Of a stretch of DNA of 64,000 nt, positions 1-7,899 are shown piece after piece (position 1 is the first letter of the stretch; every line of letters begins with the position of its first letter). Position numbers and translations under genes: made by a program. Origin of the DNA: Nonomuraea sp. NEAU-A123. Its GTDB lineage: Bacteria; Actinomycetota; Actinomycetes; Streptosporangiales; Streptosporangiaceae. Location of the stretch: the NCBI RefSeq assembly GCF_018603905.1, contig NZ_JAHFZZ010000007.1, positions 591,161 to 655,160 of the forward strand. The letters run 5' to 3'. A model generated the notes under the pieces. It was not told the DNA's origin. It ran no database searches and was given only the letters and a program-made list of their open reading frames with translations.

Positions 1-289
1 TGTACTTCCCGTTGGGCAGCGTGCCCTTCAGCTCCTGCGTCACCACCTTGCCGCCGGCGTGGGGGTCGCCGCTCTGGTACGCGGTGCCGCCGGGGCCGCG
101 CACGATCACGACCGGGATGCGTACGGGGGAGGTGAACTCGAGCCTGACCTTGTCGATGGACTCGACCGTGGCGCCCTTGGCCGGGTCGCTGCTCTTGAGA
201 GCGTCGTGGGCCAGAGCCGGTCCTGCGGTGCCCAGCAGGACCAGGGCGGCGAGAAGCGCGGTAAGAGCCGCGAACGGGGATCTCTTCAT
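1..289 (-). CDS. CopC-like copper-binding protein, N-terminal part
   Basis: The gene runs off the left edge, so only about the first 96 residues are visible. They show a Sec signal peptide (MKRSPF, a hydrophobic Ala/Leu core, then GPALA) followed directly by HDALKSSDPAKGA. This matches the start of mature CopC/YcnJ proteins, where the first His after cleavage is a copper ligand. The continuation (VRLEFTSPVR, then a GTLPNGKY-like strand) fits the CopC beta-barrel. The expected role is extracytoplasmic Cu(II) binding or hand-over to a CopD-type membrane partner, which would lie outside the window. The ATG has a G-rich ribosome-binding site (GGGGGTG) just upstream. The family call is firm; whether a CopD domain is fused downstream cannot be seen. 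Confidence 0.85.
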   Translation of the reverse strand, partial: MKRSPFAALTALLAALVLLGTAGPALAHDALKSSDPAKGATVESIDKVRLEFTSPVRIPVVIVRGPGGTAYQSGDPHAGGKVVTQELKGTLPNGKY

Positions 290-333
290 GACACCCCCAA
301 GGCTACCGACGTCGCCGCCCGGTCCCGACCTCG

Positions 334-1617
334 CTACAGGCCCGCGCAGGCCAGCGCCCGCTGGTAGGCCTCCACGGCGCTGTCGGCGTCGCCGAGCTGC
401 TCCATGGTCTCGGCGGCGGCGTACCAGACTCCGGCGACCTTGCCGGTGTCGGGCAGCGGGCTGATCCACTGGCGCACGATGTCGAGCTCGTGCTCCGCCT
501 CGCCGAACCTGCCGAGGGCGCCATAGGTGCGGCTGAGCACGAGGCGCAGCTCCGCGCCCAGCGTCTTGGCGGTCTCGGGCAGCAGTTCGGTGCCGGATCG
601 CACATACCTGAGCGCCTGCTCGTAGTTGCCGTCGAGGATCTCGGCGCGGCCCAGCTCCACCAGGCAGCCGGCGCGGTCGGCGGTGCTCGCCGAGGTCTGG
701 GCCAGCTCCTGGTCCGCCTTGAGGAGCAACTGGCGGGCCTCCTTGCGGGCCGACGGCCTGACTCTGAGCAGCAGGGCGGCGTACGCGTGGCGCATCCTGG
801 CGAGGTTGCGCGGCTGGCCGTACTCCGACTGGACGGCCAGTGCCCGCTCGGCGAAGCCGAGGGCCTCCTCGCCGTGTCCGGTGGTCTCGGCGACGACGGC
901 GGCGTTCCAGCAGGCGGCGACCGTCGATCTCGGCGTGCCGAGCAGGTCGGCCGCGTTCAGCAGCTCGGCGGCGAACTGGCGGGCGCGCAGCAGATCGCCG
1001 CGCAGCATGTACGCCCCCAGCAGGGTGGCGCCCAGCTCGATGATCAGGTCGGACCAGGCCGGCCGGTTCGCGCCGCCCAGGATGCGCTCACCGATGGCGA
1101 CGGCCTCGGTCAGCCTGTCGCTGCGGTGGTAGAGGCGGCACAGCGCGATGGACACCTCGATGCGGCGGTCGGCCGGGATGTCCTCCTCGTTGATGCGATC
1201 GAGGATGGCGATGGCTCCGGCGAGGTCGCCACATGCCTCGGTGGCCAGGGCGAGCCCGAATTCTGTGTCTTGACGGAGAGACGTCAGACCTGTCAGGTTA
1301 TTGTTCGCCATCAACTCGGCGAAGCGAGACCGGGCCTCGGAGACCTCGCCATTCTCCAGGGCCAGCCGCGCGTAGCCGAGTGCGAGCTCGATGTCCTCCA
1401 TCTGCTCGGCGGTCACGCCGTTGACCAGATAGGAGAGTGAGCAGTCCAGCTTCTGAGCCAGCAACTCCAGGACGGCGGGAGTCGGGGTACGCTTGCCACT
1501 CTCAATCAAGGAGACGTAGCTGTCCGAAAGTTCGGGATGCGCGAGTTGCGCCTGTGACAGGCCACGCTGTCGCCGAACCGTCTTAATCCGGAGTCCGACC
1601 AGGTCAGATGTGGTCAC
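334..1617 (-). CDS. XRE-family HTH regulator with TPR-like repeats
   Basis: The 427-aa protein has an N-terminal helix-turn-helix at about residues 8-62 (RGLSQAQLA, SYVSLIESGKRTPTP), typical of XRE regulators. The remaining 350 residues are all-helical, with TPR-like repeats and paired Ala/Leu/Tyr positions (for example AVEAYQRALACAG at the end). HTH plus TPR is the architecture of RRNPP-type peptide receptors and of many actinobacterial pleiotropic regulators. The GTG start lies 56 bp from the start of a divergent gene for a 43-aa exported peptide, the usual layout of a receptor and its pheromone. That link is inference from layout; no ligand has been shown. It could instead be an unrelated XRE-TPR regulator of a surface peptide. 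Confidence 0.85.
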   Translation of the reverse strand: MTTSDLVGLRIKTVRRQRGLSQAQLAHPELSDSYVSLIESGKRTPTPAVLELLAQKLDCSLSYLVNGVTAEQMEDIELALGYARLALENGEVSEARSRFAELMANNNLTGLTSLRQDTEFGLALATEACGDLAGAIAILDRINEEDIPADRRIEVSIALCRLYHRSDRLTEAVAIGERILGGANRPAWSDLIIELGATLLGAYMLRGDLLRARQFAAELLNAADLLGTPRSTVAACWNAAVVAETTGHGEEALGFAERALAVQSEYGQPRNLARMRHAYAALLLRVRPSARKEARQLLLKADQELAQTSASTADRAGCLVELGRAEILDGNYEQALRYVRSGTELLPETAKTLGAELRLVLSRTYGALGRFGEAEHELDIVRQWISPLPDTGKVAGVWYAAAETMEQLGDADSAVEAYQRALACAGL

Positions 1618-1642
1618 AGTCGCCGCTCCTTGAGATGATGAA

Positions 1643-1660
1643 CCGCTATACCCATAGGCG
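1643..1660. promoter_or_regulatory. candidate operator between XRE-TPR gene and peptide gene
   Basis: An imperfect inverted repeat, CCGCTAT-ACCC-ATAGGCG, lies in the 56-bp divergent gap, just upstream of the peptide gene's ribosome-binding site. Five of seven arm positions match. It is the only symmetric element I can find there and is the natural candidate site for the adjacent XRE regulator. The evidence is weak. Confidence 0.25.
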
Positions 1661-1673
1661 AGGGAGATCCCAC

Positions 1674-1805
1674 ATGCGCATGCGACTTATCTTGGCCGCA
1701 CTTGCTGCCATGGCCGCGACCGTTCTGGTCGCAGGAGGCAATGCTACGACTGCAAACGCCCAAACGTCTCCTGCTGTCAGCTTCGATATCCCGCTATGCT
1801 GCTAG
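1674..1805 (+). CDS. small secreted peptide precursor, candidate signalling peptide
   Basis: The 43-codon gene starts at an ATG preceded by AGGGAG at 7-nt spacing. The product has a short basic N-terminus (MRMR), a hydrophobic core of about 16 residues and an AxA-type cleavage site (TTANA). Cleavage there would leave a 14-residue peptide, QTSPAVSFDIPLCC. The gene is divergent from the XRE-TPR regulator with only 56 bp between them, the layout of RRNPP receptor/pheromone pairs. The terminal Cys-Cys could form a disulfide or be modified. I do not recognise the peptide itself. It might instead be a short secreted peptide with no signalling role. A longer reading frame from a GTG at 1608 exists, but it would overlap the divergent start and lacks the ribosome-binding site. 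Confidence 0.6.
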   Translation: MRMRLILAALAAMAATVLVAGGNATTANAQTSPAVSFDIPLCC

Positions 1806-1855
1806 GCCATCGCTGACCGCACGTGCCATGAACACGGCCTCCGGCGATGCCGAGG

Positions 1856-3355
1856 TCAACCCGCCCGGAGGGCCAGGAAGAAGTCCACGCGGTCCGTCAT
1901 CGTCGACAGGTCGCGGCCGGTCAGGTCCTCCACCCGTCTGATCCGGTAACGGACCGTGTTGACGTGCACGTGCATCCGCTCGGCGCACGCGTTCCACGAG
2001 CCGGCGCAGTCGAGGAACGTGCTGAGCGTCCGCACCAGCTCTGACTGGTGCCGCCCGTCGTAGTCGAGCAGCGGCGCGAGCAGCCGATCGGCGAACGAGC
2101 GCCGCACGTCGCCGGGAGTGGTGGCCAGCAGCAGGGCGTGGGTGTAGATCTCGTCGCTGGTCACCACGCCGCCACCCCGCGCCTCCGCCAGCCGCCTGGC
2201 GTGCCCGGCCTCCTCGGCCCCGCCCTTCACGGCCGCCGCACCGGTGAGCGCACCGCTCAATCCGACGCAGACCCGCGTGCCGGGCAGCGCGGAGAGCACC
2301 TCCACCCCGGTGCGCAACCGCTCGGTCACCCCGCTCACCGTCGAGCCCCGCAACGGCACCAGCGCCACCGCGCCGTCCGGCCGTACCGCCGCGACGACCT
2401 CGCGACCCAGCAGCTCCTCCACCACCTGCCCGCCCAGCGCCGCCGCGTCCGTCCCGCCCACCGGATCCGGCCCGCCCGGCCTGCCCGCCGGGAGGACGGT
2501 GACGTTCACGATCGCGTACGGCTCGGCGGCGTCGAGCCCGCAGGTGCGGAGGCCGGCGTCCAGCTCGGCCGGCCCCGCCTCCGCCAGCGCGGCCGTGACG
2601 AGCTGCGCGGCCAGCCGCCGTTCGACCCGGCGGCCCTCCTCCATCCGGCTGCGCTCGAGCGCGACGCAGTCCGCCAGCTCGTAGCCGAGGTCGGGCCGGT
2701 CCATCAGGTCACCGTCGCAGGCCAGCACCCAGCCCGCGGCCCGGTGGCCGCGCCCGACGCCGAAGATCGTGTGCTCGCCGGCGAGACAGGGCAGCCGGGA
2801 CGCCGTCAGGTACGCGCGGGCCGGCCGTACCGGATCCTCGAGGGAACCCACGATCACCTGGCCGGAGGCGGAGACGACGGCGCCCGTGACGCCGAGGTCG
2901 GCCGCGGTCAGCGCGAACAGCTCCGGCAGCGCGGCGCCCTCGGCGACGGCGGCGAGCAGCCGGCGGTGGCGGCCGAGCGCGTCGCGCACGTCGCCGGACA
3001 GGCGGGGCACGACGAGCTCGGCGACCGTACGGAACGAGACCTCGGTGGGCACCTCGATGAGCGTCAGCCCGGCCTCGGCGCACGCCGCCACGACGTCGGC
3101 CGGAATGTGGCCGAGCCACGCCTGGCCCGCCCCGAGGGCGGCCACCCCGGCGTCGACCAGCGCGGCGACGAAGCGGGCGGCGTCGTCCGGCGTGCCGCGC
3201 CACATCATCCCGGTCAGCACCAGCTCCCCGCCCGACAGGTAGCGTCCGGGCTCGGGCAGGTCGGTGATGTGCACGCCGGTGAACTCCGTGGCCGGGTCGC
3301 CGGTCAGGAGACTGAGGCGCAGCTCGCCGATGGCCAGCAGGTCACTGATGCGCAC
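1856..3355 (-). CDS. PucR-family transcriptional regulator
   Basis: This 499-aa protein has the PucR N-terminal domain (VRISDLLAIGELRL, then LPEPGRYLSGGELVLTGM) and, at its end, the PucR C-terminal HTH (LSTFLDCAGSWNACAERMHVHVNTVRYRIRRVE, split here only by length in DNA). PucR proteins usually control purine catabolism, and the divergent neighbour is a xanthine dehydrogenase subunit followed by a purine permease, so that role is likely here. The GTG start was chosen because PucR proteins begin at the xRxSDLL segment. Upstream there is no purine-rich ribosome-binding site but a TATATT box seven bases before the GTG, which suggests a leaderless transcript. Confidence 0.88.
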   Translation of the reverse strand: MRISDLLAIGELRLSLLTGDPATEFTGVHITDLPEPGRYLSGGELVLTGMMWRGTPDDAARFVAALVDAGVAALGAGQAWLGHIPADVVAACAEAGLTLIEVPTEVSFRTVAELVVPRLSGDVRDALGRHRRLLAAVAEGAALPELFALTAADLGVTGAVVSASGQVIVGSLEDPVRPARAYLTASRLPCLAGEHTIFGVGRGHRAAGWVLACDGDLMDRPDLGYELADCVALERSRMEEGRRVERRLAAQLVTAALAEAGPAELDAGLRTCGLDAAEPYAIVNVTVLPAGRPGGPDPVGGTDAAALGGQVVEELLGREVVAAVRPDGAVALVPLRGSTVSGVTERLRTGVEVLSALPGTRVCVGLSGALTGAAAVKGGAEEAGHARRLAEARGGGVVTSDEIYTHALLLATTPGDVRRSFADRLLAPLLDYDGRHQSELVRTLSTFLDCAGSWNACAERMHVHVNTVRYRIRRVEDLTGRDLSTMTDRVDFFLALRAG

Positions 3356-3362
3356 TTGGAGG

Positions 3363-3368
3363 AATATA
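3363..3368 (-). promoter_or_regulatory. -10 box of pucR-like gene, leaderless start
   Basis: Read on the minus strand this is TATATT, seven bases before the GTG start. Transcription would begin at or next to the start codon. No clear -35 box is visible. Confidence 0.4.
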
Positions 3369-3448
3369 CAAGTCGATCGGGCAAGCTCTGACCGCGATTT
3401 AACGTCACACGCATAGGACCGCCCGCACGCCGGTGCTCTACTCGGAGG

Positions 3449-5662
3449 ATGACCGAAACGGAGAGCGTGACGCGGCGGCTCGGGGCCCTGGGCGTGGGCG
3501 AGAGCGCGCGGCGGCCCGACGCGACGCTGAAGGTCACCGGCGAGTTCGCGTACGCCTCCGACCTGTGGCTCGACGGCATGGTGTGGGGCGCGACGCTGCG
3601 CAGCCCGCACCCTTCGGCGTGGATCCGGTCGATCGACGTCGGGCCCGCGCTGGCGATCCCCGGGGTGTTCACGGTGCTGACGCACGAGGACGTGCCCGGC
3701 GAGAAGTTCTACGGCCTGGAGCTGAAGGATCAGCCCGTGCTCGCCATCGACCAGGTCCGCTACCAGGGCGAGCCGGTCGCGGTGGTGGGCGCCGACCATC
3801 CGGAGACCGCGCGCAGGGCCGCCGCGGCGATCGTGGTCGAGTACGAGCCCCGTCCCGCCGTGACAGACCCCCGCGAGTCCCGAGATTTCGTCCGGCGGCA
3901 GCCGGTGCGGGTGGGCGACACCTTCGAGGCGGACGTCGTGGTGACGGCCGAATACGAGGTCGGCATGCAGGACCAGGCATTCCTCGGTCCCGAGTCCGGC
4001 CTGGCCGTCCCCGCCGAGGACGGCGGCGTGGACCTGTACATCGCCACCCAGTGGCTGCACGTGGACCGCGACCAGCTCGCCCCCTGCCTCGGCCTGCCGC
4101 CGGAGAAGGTACGGCTGACGCTGTCGGGCGTCGGCGGCGCGTTCGGCGCCCGCGAGGACCTGTCGATGCAGGCCCACGCCTGCATGCTGGCGCTCCGGCT
4201 GAACCGCCCCGTGAAGATCGTCTACAGCCGGGAGGAGTCGTTCTACGGCCACGTACACCGCCACCCCGCCTGGATGCGCTACGAGCACGGCGCCACCCGC
4301 GACGGCAAGCTCGTCTACGTCAAGGCCGACATCCTGCTCGACGGCGGCGCGTACTGCTCCTCCTCCCCCGCCGTGGTCGGCAACGCCGCCTCGCTCGGCG
4401 CCGGTCCGTACGAGGTGCCGAACGTCCGGATCGACGCTACCGGCGTCTACACCAACAACCCGCCGTGCGGGGCGATGCGCGGGTTCGGCGCGGTGCAGGC
4501 CTGCTACGCCTACGAGTCGCAGATGGATCTCCTGGCCGAGGCGTGCGGCCTGTCGCCCATCGAGATCCGGGTACGCAACGCGGTGTCGCAGGGCTCGTCG
4601 CTGGTCACCGGCCAGATCATCGACTCGCCCGCGCCCCTGGCCGGCATGCTCCGCGACCTCGCCGCGATGCCCCTCCCGCCTGCTCAGGGAACCGATCTGC
4701 GCGCATTGCCGGGCGGGGTCTCGCAGACCACCCACGGCGAGTCCGTACGGCGCGGCGTCGGCTACGGCGTCGGCATCAAGAACATCTGCTTCTCCGAAGG
4801 CTTCGACGACTACTCGACGGCCAGGGTCCGGGCCGAGCTGATCGGCGGCGAACCGCACGTCACCGTGCACACCGCGGCGGCCGAGGTGGGCCAGGGCCTG
4901 GTGACGATCCAGGCCCAGATCGCCAGGACCGAGCTGGGCGTCGAGGACGTGACCGTGGCCACGGCCGACACGACGGTGGGCTCGGCGGGCTCGTCCTCGG
5001 CCTCCCGGCAGTCCTACGTCACCGGCGGGGCGGTGAAGGCGGCCTGCGAGGCGGTACGGGCGCGCTTCGAGGGACTGCCTGCTAGGGAGGCGCTGGAGAA
5101 GTACGGGCCGATCGAGGAGACGCGGGAGTACCGGCACCGGCCCACGTTCCCGATGGACCCCGAGACCGGGCAGGGCGACTCGCACACCCAGCTCGCCCTG
5201 TGCGTGCACCGGGCCGTGGTGGACGTGGACGTCGAGCTGGGCCTGGTCAAGGTGGTCGAGCTGGCGGCCGTACAGGATGTCGGGCGGATCCTGAACCCGC
5301 AGGCGCTGGAGGGCCAGATCCACGGCGGCTCGGCGCAGGGACTCGGGCTGGCGCTGATGGAGGAGATCCAGCTACGTGACGGGCGGCTGCTGAACCCGTC
5401 GTTCACCGACTACCTGATCCCCACCATCCTCGACATGCCGCCGATGGCGCTGAAGATCCTCGAAAATCCCGACCCCGCCGCGCCGTACGGCCTGCGTGGC
5501 GCGGGTGAGCCGCCGACGCTCTCGTCCACGCCCGCCATCGCGGCGGCGGTGCGGGCGGCGACCGGGCGGCGGTTGACGCGCGTTCCCATCAGACCCGAAG
5601 ATATCGCCCTGTTTAATAAGGGGATTGACTACGGGGAGGAATCCGATGACCAGCGCACGTGA
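3449..5662 (+). CDS. xanthine dehydrogenase-type molybdenum-binding subunit
   Basis: The 737-aa product is a full-length large subunit of the xanthine dehydrogenase/aldehyde oxidase family. It has the N-terminal a/b hammerhead region (DATLKVTGEFAYASDL), the molybdopterin-cytosine-dinucleotide loop GGAFGARE, the substrate-side MRGFGA and the conserved GAGEPP near the C-terminus that holds the catalytic Glu. Such subunits oxidise hypoxanthine/xanthine or other N-heterocycles. The divergent PucR gene and the downstream purine permease favour a purine substrate. The FAD and 2Fe-2S partner subunits, normally adjacent, are absent from the window. The ATG abuts GGAGG with no spacer, so the GTG six codons later may be the real start. 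The last 17 bases overlap the EF-hand gene. Confidence 0.9.
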   Translation: MTETESVTRRLGALGVGESARRPDATLKVTGEFAYASDLWLDGMVWGATLRSPHPSAWIRSIDVGPALAIPGVFTVLTHEDVPGEKFYGLELKDQPVLAIDQVRYQGEPVAVVGADHPETARRAAAAIVVEYEPRPAVTDPRESRDFVRRQPVRVGDTFEADVVVTAEYEVGMQDQAFLGPESGLAVPAEDGGVDLYIATQWLHVDRDQLAPCLGLPPEKVRLTLSGVGGAFGAREDLSMQAHACMLALRLNRPVKIVYSREESFYGHVHRHPAWMRYEHGATRDGKLVYVKADILLDGGAYCSSSPAVVGNAASLGAGPYEVPNVRIDATGVYTNNPPCGAMRGFGAVQACYAYESQMDLLAEACGLSPIEIRVRNAVSQGSSLVTGQIIDSPAPLAGMLRDLAAMPLPPAQGTDLRALPGGVSQTTHGESVRRGVGYGVGIKNICFSEGFDDYSTARVRAELIGGEPHVTVHTAAAEVGQGLVTIQAQIARTELGVEDVTVATADTTVGSAGSSSASRQSYVTGGAVKAACEAVRARFEGLPAREALEKYGPIEETREYRHRPTFPMDPETGQGDSHTQLALCVHRAVVDVDVELGLVKVVELAAVQDVGRILNPQALEGQIHGGSAQGLGLALMEEIQLRDGRLLNPSFTDYLIPTILDMPPMALKILENPDPAAPYGLRGAGEPPTLSSTPAIAAAVRAATGRRLTRVPIRPEDIALFNKGIDYGEESDDQRT

Positions 5663-5876
5663 CGCCGCCAAGGCGGAGTTCGAGCGGTTCGACACCGACG
5701 GCGACGGCCTGCTGTCGACCAGCGAGATCAGGCAGGTCAACGCGGCCCTCGGCGGGCACGGCGTCGACGACGGTGAGATCAGCGCGTTCATCGACGCCGC
5801 CGACAAGGACGGCGACGGCCGGATCGGCCTGGAGGAGTTCGTCGCCCTGCTGGGCGGCGGCAAGCACGAAGCATGA
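5646..5876 (+). CDS. small EF-hand calcium-binding protein
   Basis: This 76-aa protein consists of two canonical EF-hands with loops DTDGDGLLSTSE and DKDGDGRIGLEE, each with the D-x-D-x-D-G pattern and a terminal Glu. It should bind two Ca2+ ions in the cytoplasm, because there is no signal peptide. The ATG follows GGGGAGGA at good spacing and lies inside the end of the xanthine dehydrogenase gene in another frame, so the two are probably co-transcribed. Small calmodulin-like (calerythrin/CasA-type) EF-hand proteins are common in actinomycetes. A link to purine metabolism is suggested only by position. Confidence 0.88.
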   Translation: MTSARDAAKAEFERFDTDGDGLLSTSEIRQVNAALGGHGVDDGEISAFIDAADKDGDGRIGLEEFVALLGGGKHEA

Positions 5877-5953
5877 CGTACCGGCGGCCCGAGGCGTGAT
5901 CACGTTCCGGGCCGGGTAGGGCATCCGGCACTCCCCCTTGATCGCGAGGGGGG

Positions 5954-7339
5954 ATGGCCGTGCTCGACAGGTTCTTCGAGCTCTCCGGCCGGTCGACGAC
6001 GGTCGGGCGCGAGGTGCGCGGCGGGGTCACCACGTTCATGGCGATGGCCTACATCATCCTGCTCAACCCGATCATCCTGGCCGGAGCCCGGGACATCACC
6101 GGCGCCAGGCTCTCCATCGTTCAGCTCACCACCTCGACCGCGCTGGCGGCGGCCATCTCGACGCTGCTCATGGCGTTCATCGGCAACGCGCCGCTCGGGC
6201 TGGCGGCCGGGCTCGGCCTGAACGCGGTGGTGGCCTACCAGGCCGCGCCGTTCATGACCTGGGCCCAGGCGATGGGCCTGGTCGTCCTCGAAGGTCTGGC
6301 GATCATCATCCTGGCCGTGACCGGCCTGCGCACCCTGATCATGAACGCGATCCCGCTGGCGCTCAAACACGCGATCAGCGTGGGGATCGGGCTGTTCATC
6401 GCGCTGATCGGGCTGGTCGACGCGGGTTTCGTGGCGCCGGGCTCCGGCACTCCCGTACAGCTCGGCGCGACCGGGCACCTGTCGGGCTGGCCCGTCACGG
6501 TGTTCTGCTTCGGACTGCTCCTGATGATCGTCCTGTACGTACGCAGGACCCCGGCGGCCATCCTCATCAGCATCGCGGTGACCGCCGTGCTGGCCGTGGT
6601 GGTGAACTCGCTGGCCACCATAGACCCCAAGTCGTGGGGTGTGGTGGTGCCCCGGATGCCGGCGTCGCTCGTCGCGGCGCCTGACTTCGGGCTGGTGGGG
6701 CGGTTCGATCTGTTCGGGGGATTCGTGAGTGCGGGGGCGCTGACGGCGGCCGTGGTGCTGTTCACGCTGGTGCTGTCCGGGTTCTTCGACGCGATGGGCA
6801 CGATCATCGGCGTCAGCGACGAGGCCGGGCTGGTGGACGAGCAGGGGCGGGTGCCGCGGCTGGGCGCGATCCTCACCGTGGACGGCGTCGCGGGCATGGT
6901 CGGCGGGTCGGTCAGCGCGTCGGCGAACACCGTCTTCGTGGAGTCGGCCGCCGGCGTGGGCGAGGGGGCGCGGACCGGGCTGGCCAGCGTGGTGACCGGG
7001 GCGCTGCTGGGTCTGGCCCTGCTGTTCACGCCGCTGGCCGGGATGGTCCCCGCGGCCGCGGCGGCGCCCGCACTGGTGCTCGTCGGGGCGCTGATGATGA
7101 CGCAGAGCAGGAACGTGCCCTGGGGCGATCCGGAGCTGGCCGTACCCGCGTTCCTGACGATCGCGCTGATGCCGTTCACCTACTCGATCACGAACGGGGT
7201 CGGGGCCGGGGTGATCGCCTACACGCTGCTCAAGGCGGCTCGGGGGAAGTTCGCCGAGATCCCGTGGCTGCTGTGGGTGGTCTCGCTGATCTTCGTGGCC
7301 TATTTCGGGATCACCGCGCTAGAGGAGCTGTTCAGGTAG
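5954..7339 (+). CDS. NCS2-family (AzgA-like) purine permease
   Basis: The 461-aa product has the AzgA/PbuG start (VGREVRGGVTTFMAMAYII-type segment), about 12 hydrophobic segments and the family motifs GLNAVVAYQ, GFFDAMGTIIGVSDEAG and VGGSVSASANTVFVESAAGVGEG. AzgA-type carriers take up adenine, guanine or hypoxanthine with protons. Its position after xanthine dehydrogenase and the divergent PucR gene supports purine uptake for catabolism. The gene follows the EF-hand gene by 77 bp, and its stop overlaps the convergent Rrf2 gene by 8 bp. Confidence 0.92.
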   Translation: MAVLDRFFELSGRSTTVGREVRGGVTTFMAMAYIILLNPIILAGARDITGARLSIVQLTTSTALAAAISTLLMAFIGNAPLGLAAGLGLNAVVAYQAAPFMTWAQAMGLVVLEGLAIIILAVTGLRTLIMNAIPLALKHAISVGIGLFIALIGLVDAGFVAPGSGTPVQLGATGHLSGWPVTVFCFGLLLMIVLYVRRTPAAILISIAVTAVLAVVVNSLATIDPKSWGVVVPRMPASLVAAPDFGLVGRFDLFGGFVSAGALTAAVVLFTLVLSGFFDAMGTIIGVSDEAGLVDEQGRVPRLGAILTVDGVAGMVGGSVSASANTVFVESAAGVGEGARTGLASVVTGALLGLALLFTPLAGMVPAAAAAPALVLVGALMMTQSRNVPWGDPELAVPAFLTIALMPFTYSITNGVGAGVIAYTLLKAARGKFAEIPWLLWVVSLIFVAYFGITALEELFR

Positions 7340-7829
7340 CGGAGCGCGTCGTGCTCGCCAGGCGTGATCGGGTCCGGGCCGGCGCCGTCAGGGGCAGTGT
7401 GGTGAGGATGTCGGCCAGTGAGACCCCGTCGAGGCTGCGCCGCCACGCGTCGTGCGCCTCGCGCATCTTCTCGGAGAGGATGCAGACGCGCAGGCACTCC
7501 TCGGGCAGCAACGCACCCCGCCCCTGCTGGCGGATCTCGCGGCACTCATACGGGGAGGACGCGCCGTCGACCGCCTCCACGATCTGTAGCAGCGTGATCT
7601 CGGCAGCCGGCCGCCCGAGCCGGAACCCGCCACGCGGGCCCGTCGACGCCGCCAACACCCCAGCCTTGGCCAGCGCCTGCAACTGCTTGGCGAGATAGGG
7701 CGCGGGAAGGTCGTAGTAATCCGCGAGCTGCGCGGCCGACGCGGTAGCCCCAGGCTCGAGCTGCGCCAGCGTCGTGGCGCAGTGCAACAGCCATTCGGTG
7801 CTCACAGGCAGCTTCACGGGACCCAGCAT
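7332..7829 (-). CDS. Rrf2-family transcriptional regulator
   Basis: About 165 residues with an Rrf2 winged-helix domain: STEWLLHCATTLAQ, then ADYYDLPAPYLAKQLQALAKAGVLAASTGPRGG, where GPRGGFRL forms the wing. Two Cys residues further on (YECRE and CLRVC) sit where Rrf2 proteins often carry redox-active or cluster-binding Cys. Only these two are obvious, so a 2Fe-2S cluster is uncertain. Redox- or electrophile-sensing Rrf2 proteins of the YwnA/NsrR group often control a divergent NAD(P)-binding reductase, as found here. The ATG at 7829 is used; a GTG four codons later is possible. Confidence 0.85.
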   Translation of the reverse strand: MLGPVKLPVSTEWLLHCATTLAQLEPGATASAAQLADYYDLPAPYLAKQLQALAKAGVLAASTGPRGGFRLGRPAAEITLLQIVEAVDGASSPYECREIRQQGRGALLPEECLRVCILSEKMREAHDAWRRSLDGVSLADILTTLPLTAPARTRSRLASTTRSAT

Positions 7830-7840
7830 ATCCCGGATAT
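7828..7840. promoter_or_regulatory. palindromic operator candidate for the Rrf2 regulator
   Basis: ATATCCCGGATAT is a perfect inverted repeat of six bases around one central base. It overlaps the start codon of the Rrf2 gene and abuts the -35 box of the divergent reductase promoter, so a protein bound here could control both genes. Confidence 0.5.
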
Positions 7841-7868
7841 TGAGGATCTGTTTAGTCCGAGATATGGT
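7840..7868 (+). promoter_or_regulatory. sigma70-type promoter of the NmrA-like reductase gene
   Basis: TTGAGG (7840-7845) and TATGGT (7863-7868) are separated by 17 bp, and AAGGAGAG (7886-7893) lies six bases before the ATG. The -35 box touches the palindrome at 7828-7840. Confidence 0.5.
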
Positions 7869-7899
7869 CGGCGCGTATCGGAATGAAGGAGAGCTCACC

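Noticed and set aside
490..1440. Long open frame on the plus strand opposite the XRE-TPR gene
   Set aside because: It is the antisense frame of a clearly conserved TPR protein and shows no domain; such frames are common in GC-rich DNA.
3356..5323. Upstream extension of the PucR gene on the minus strand to a 1155-aa protein
   Set aside because: The extension lies antisense to the xanthine dehydrogenase gene and has no recognisable domain; PucR homology starts at 3355.
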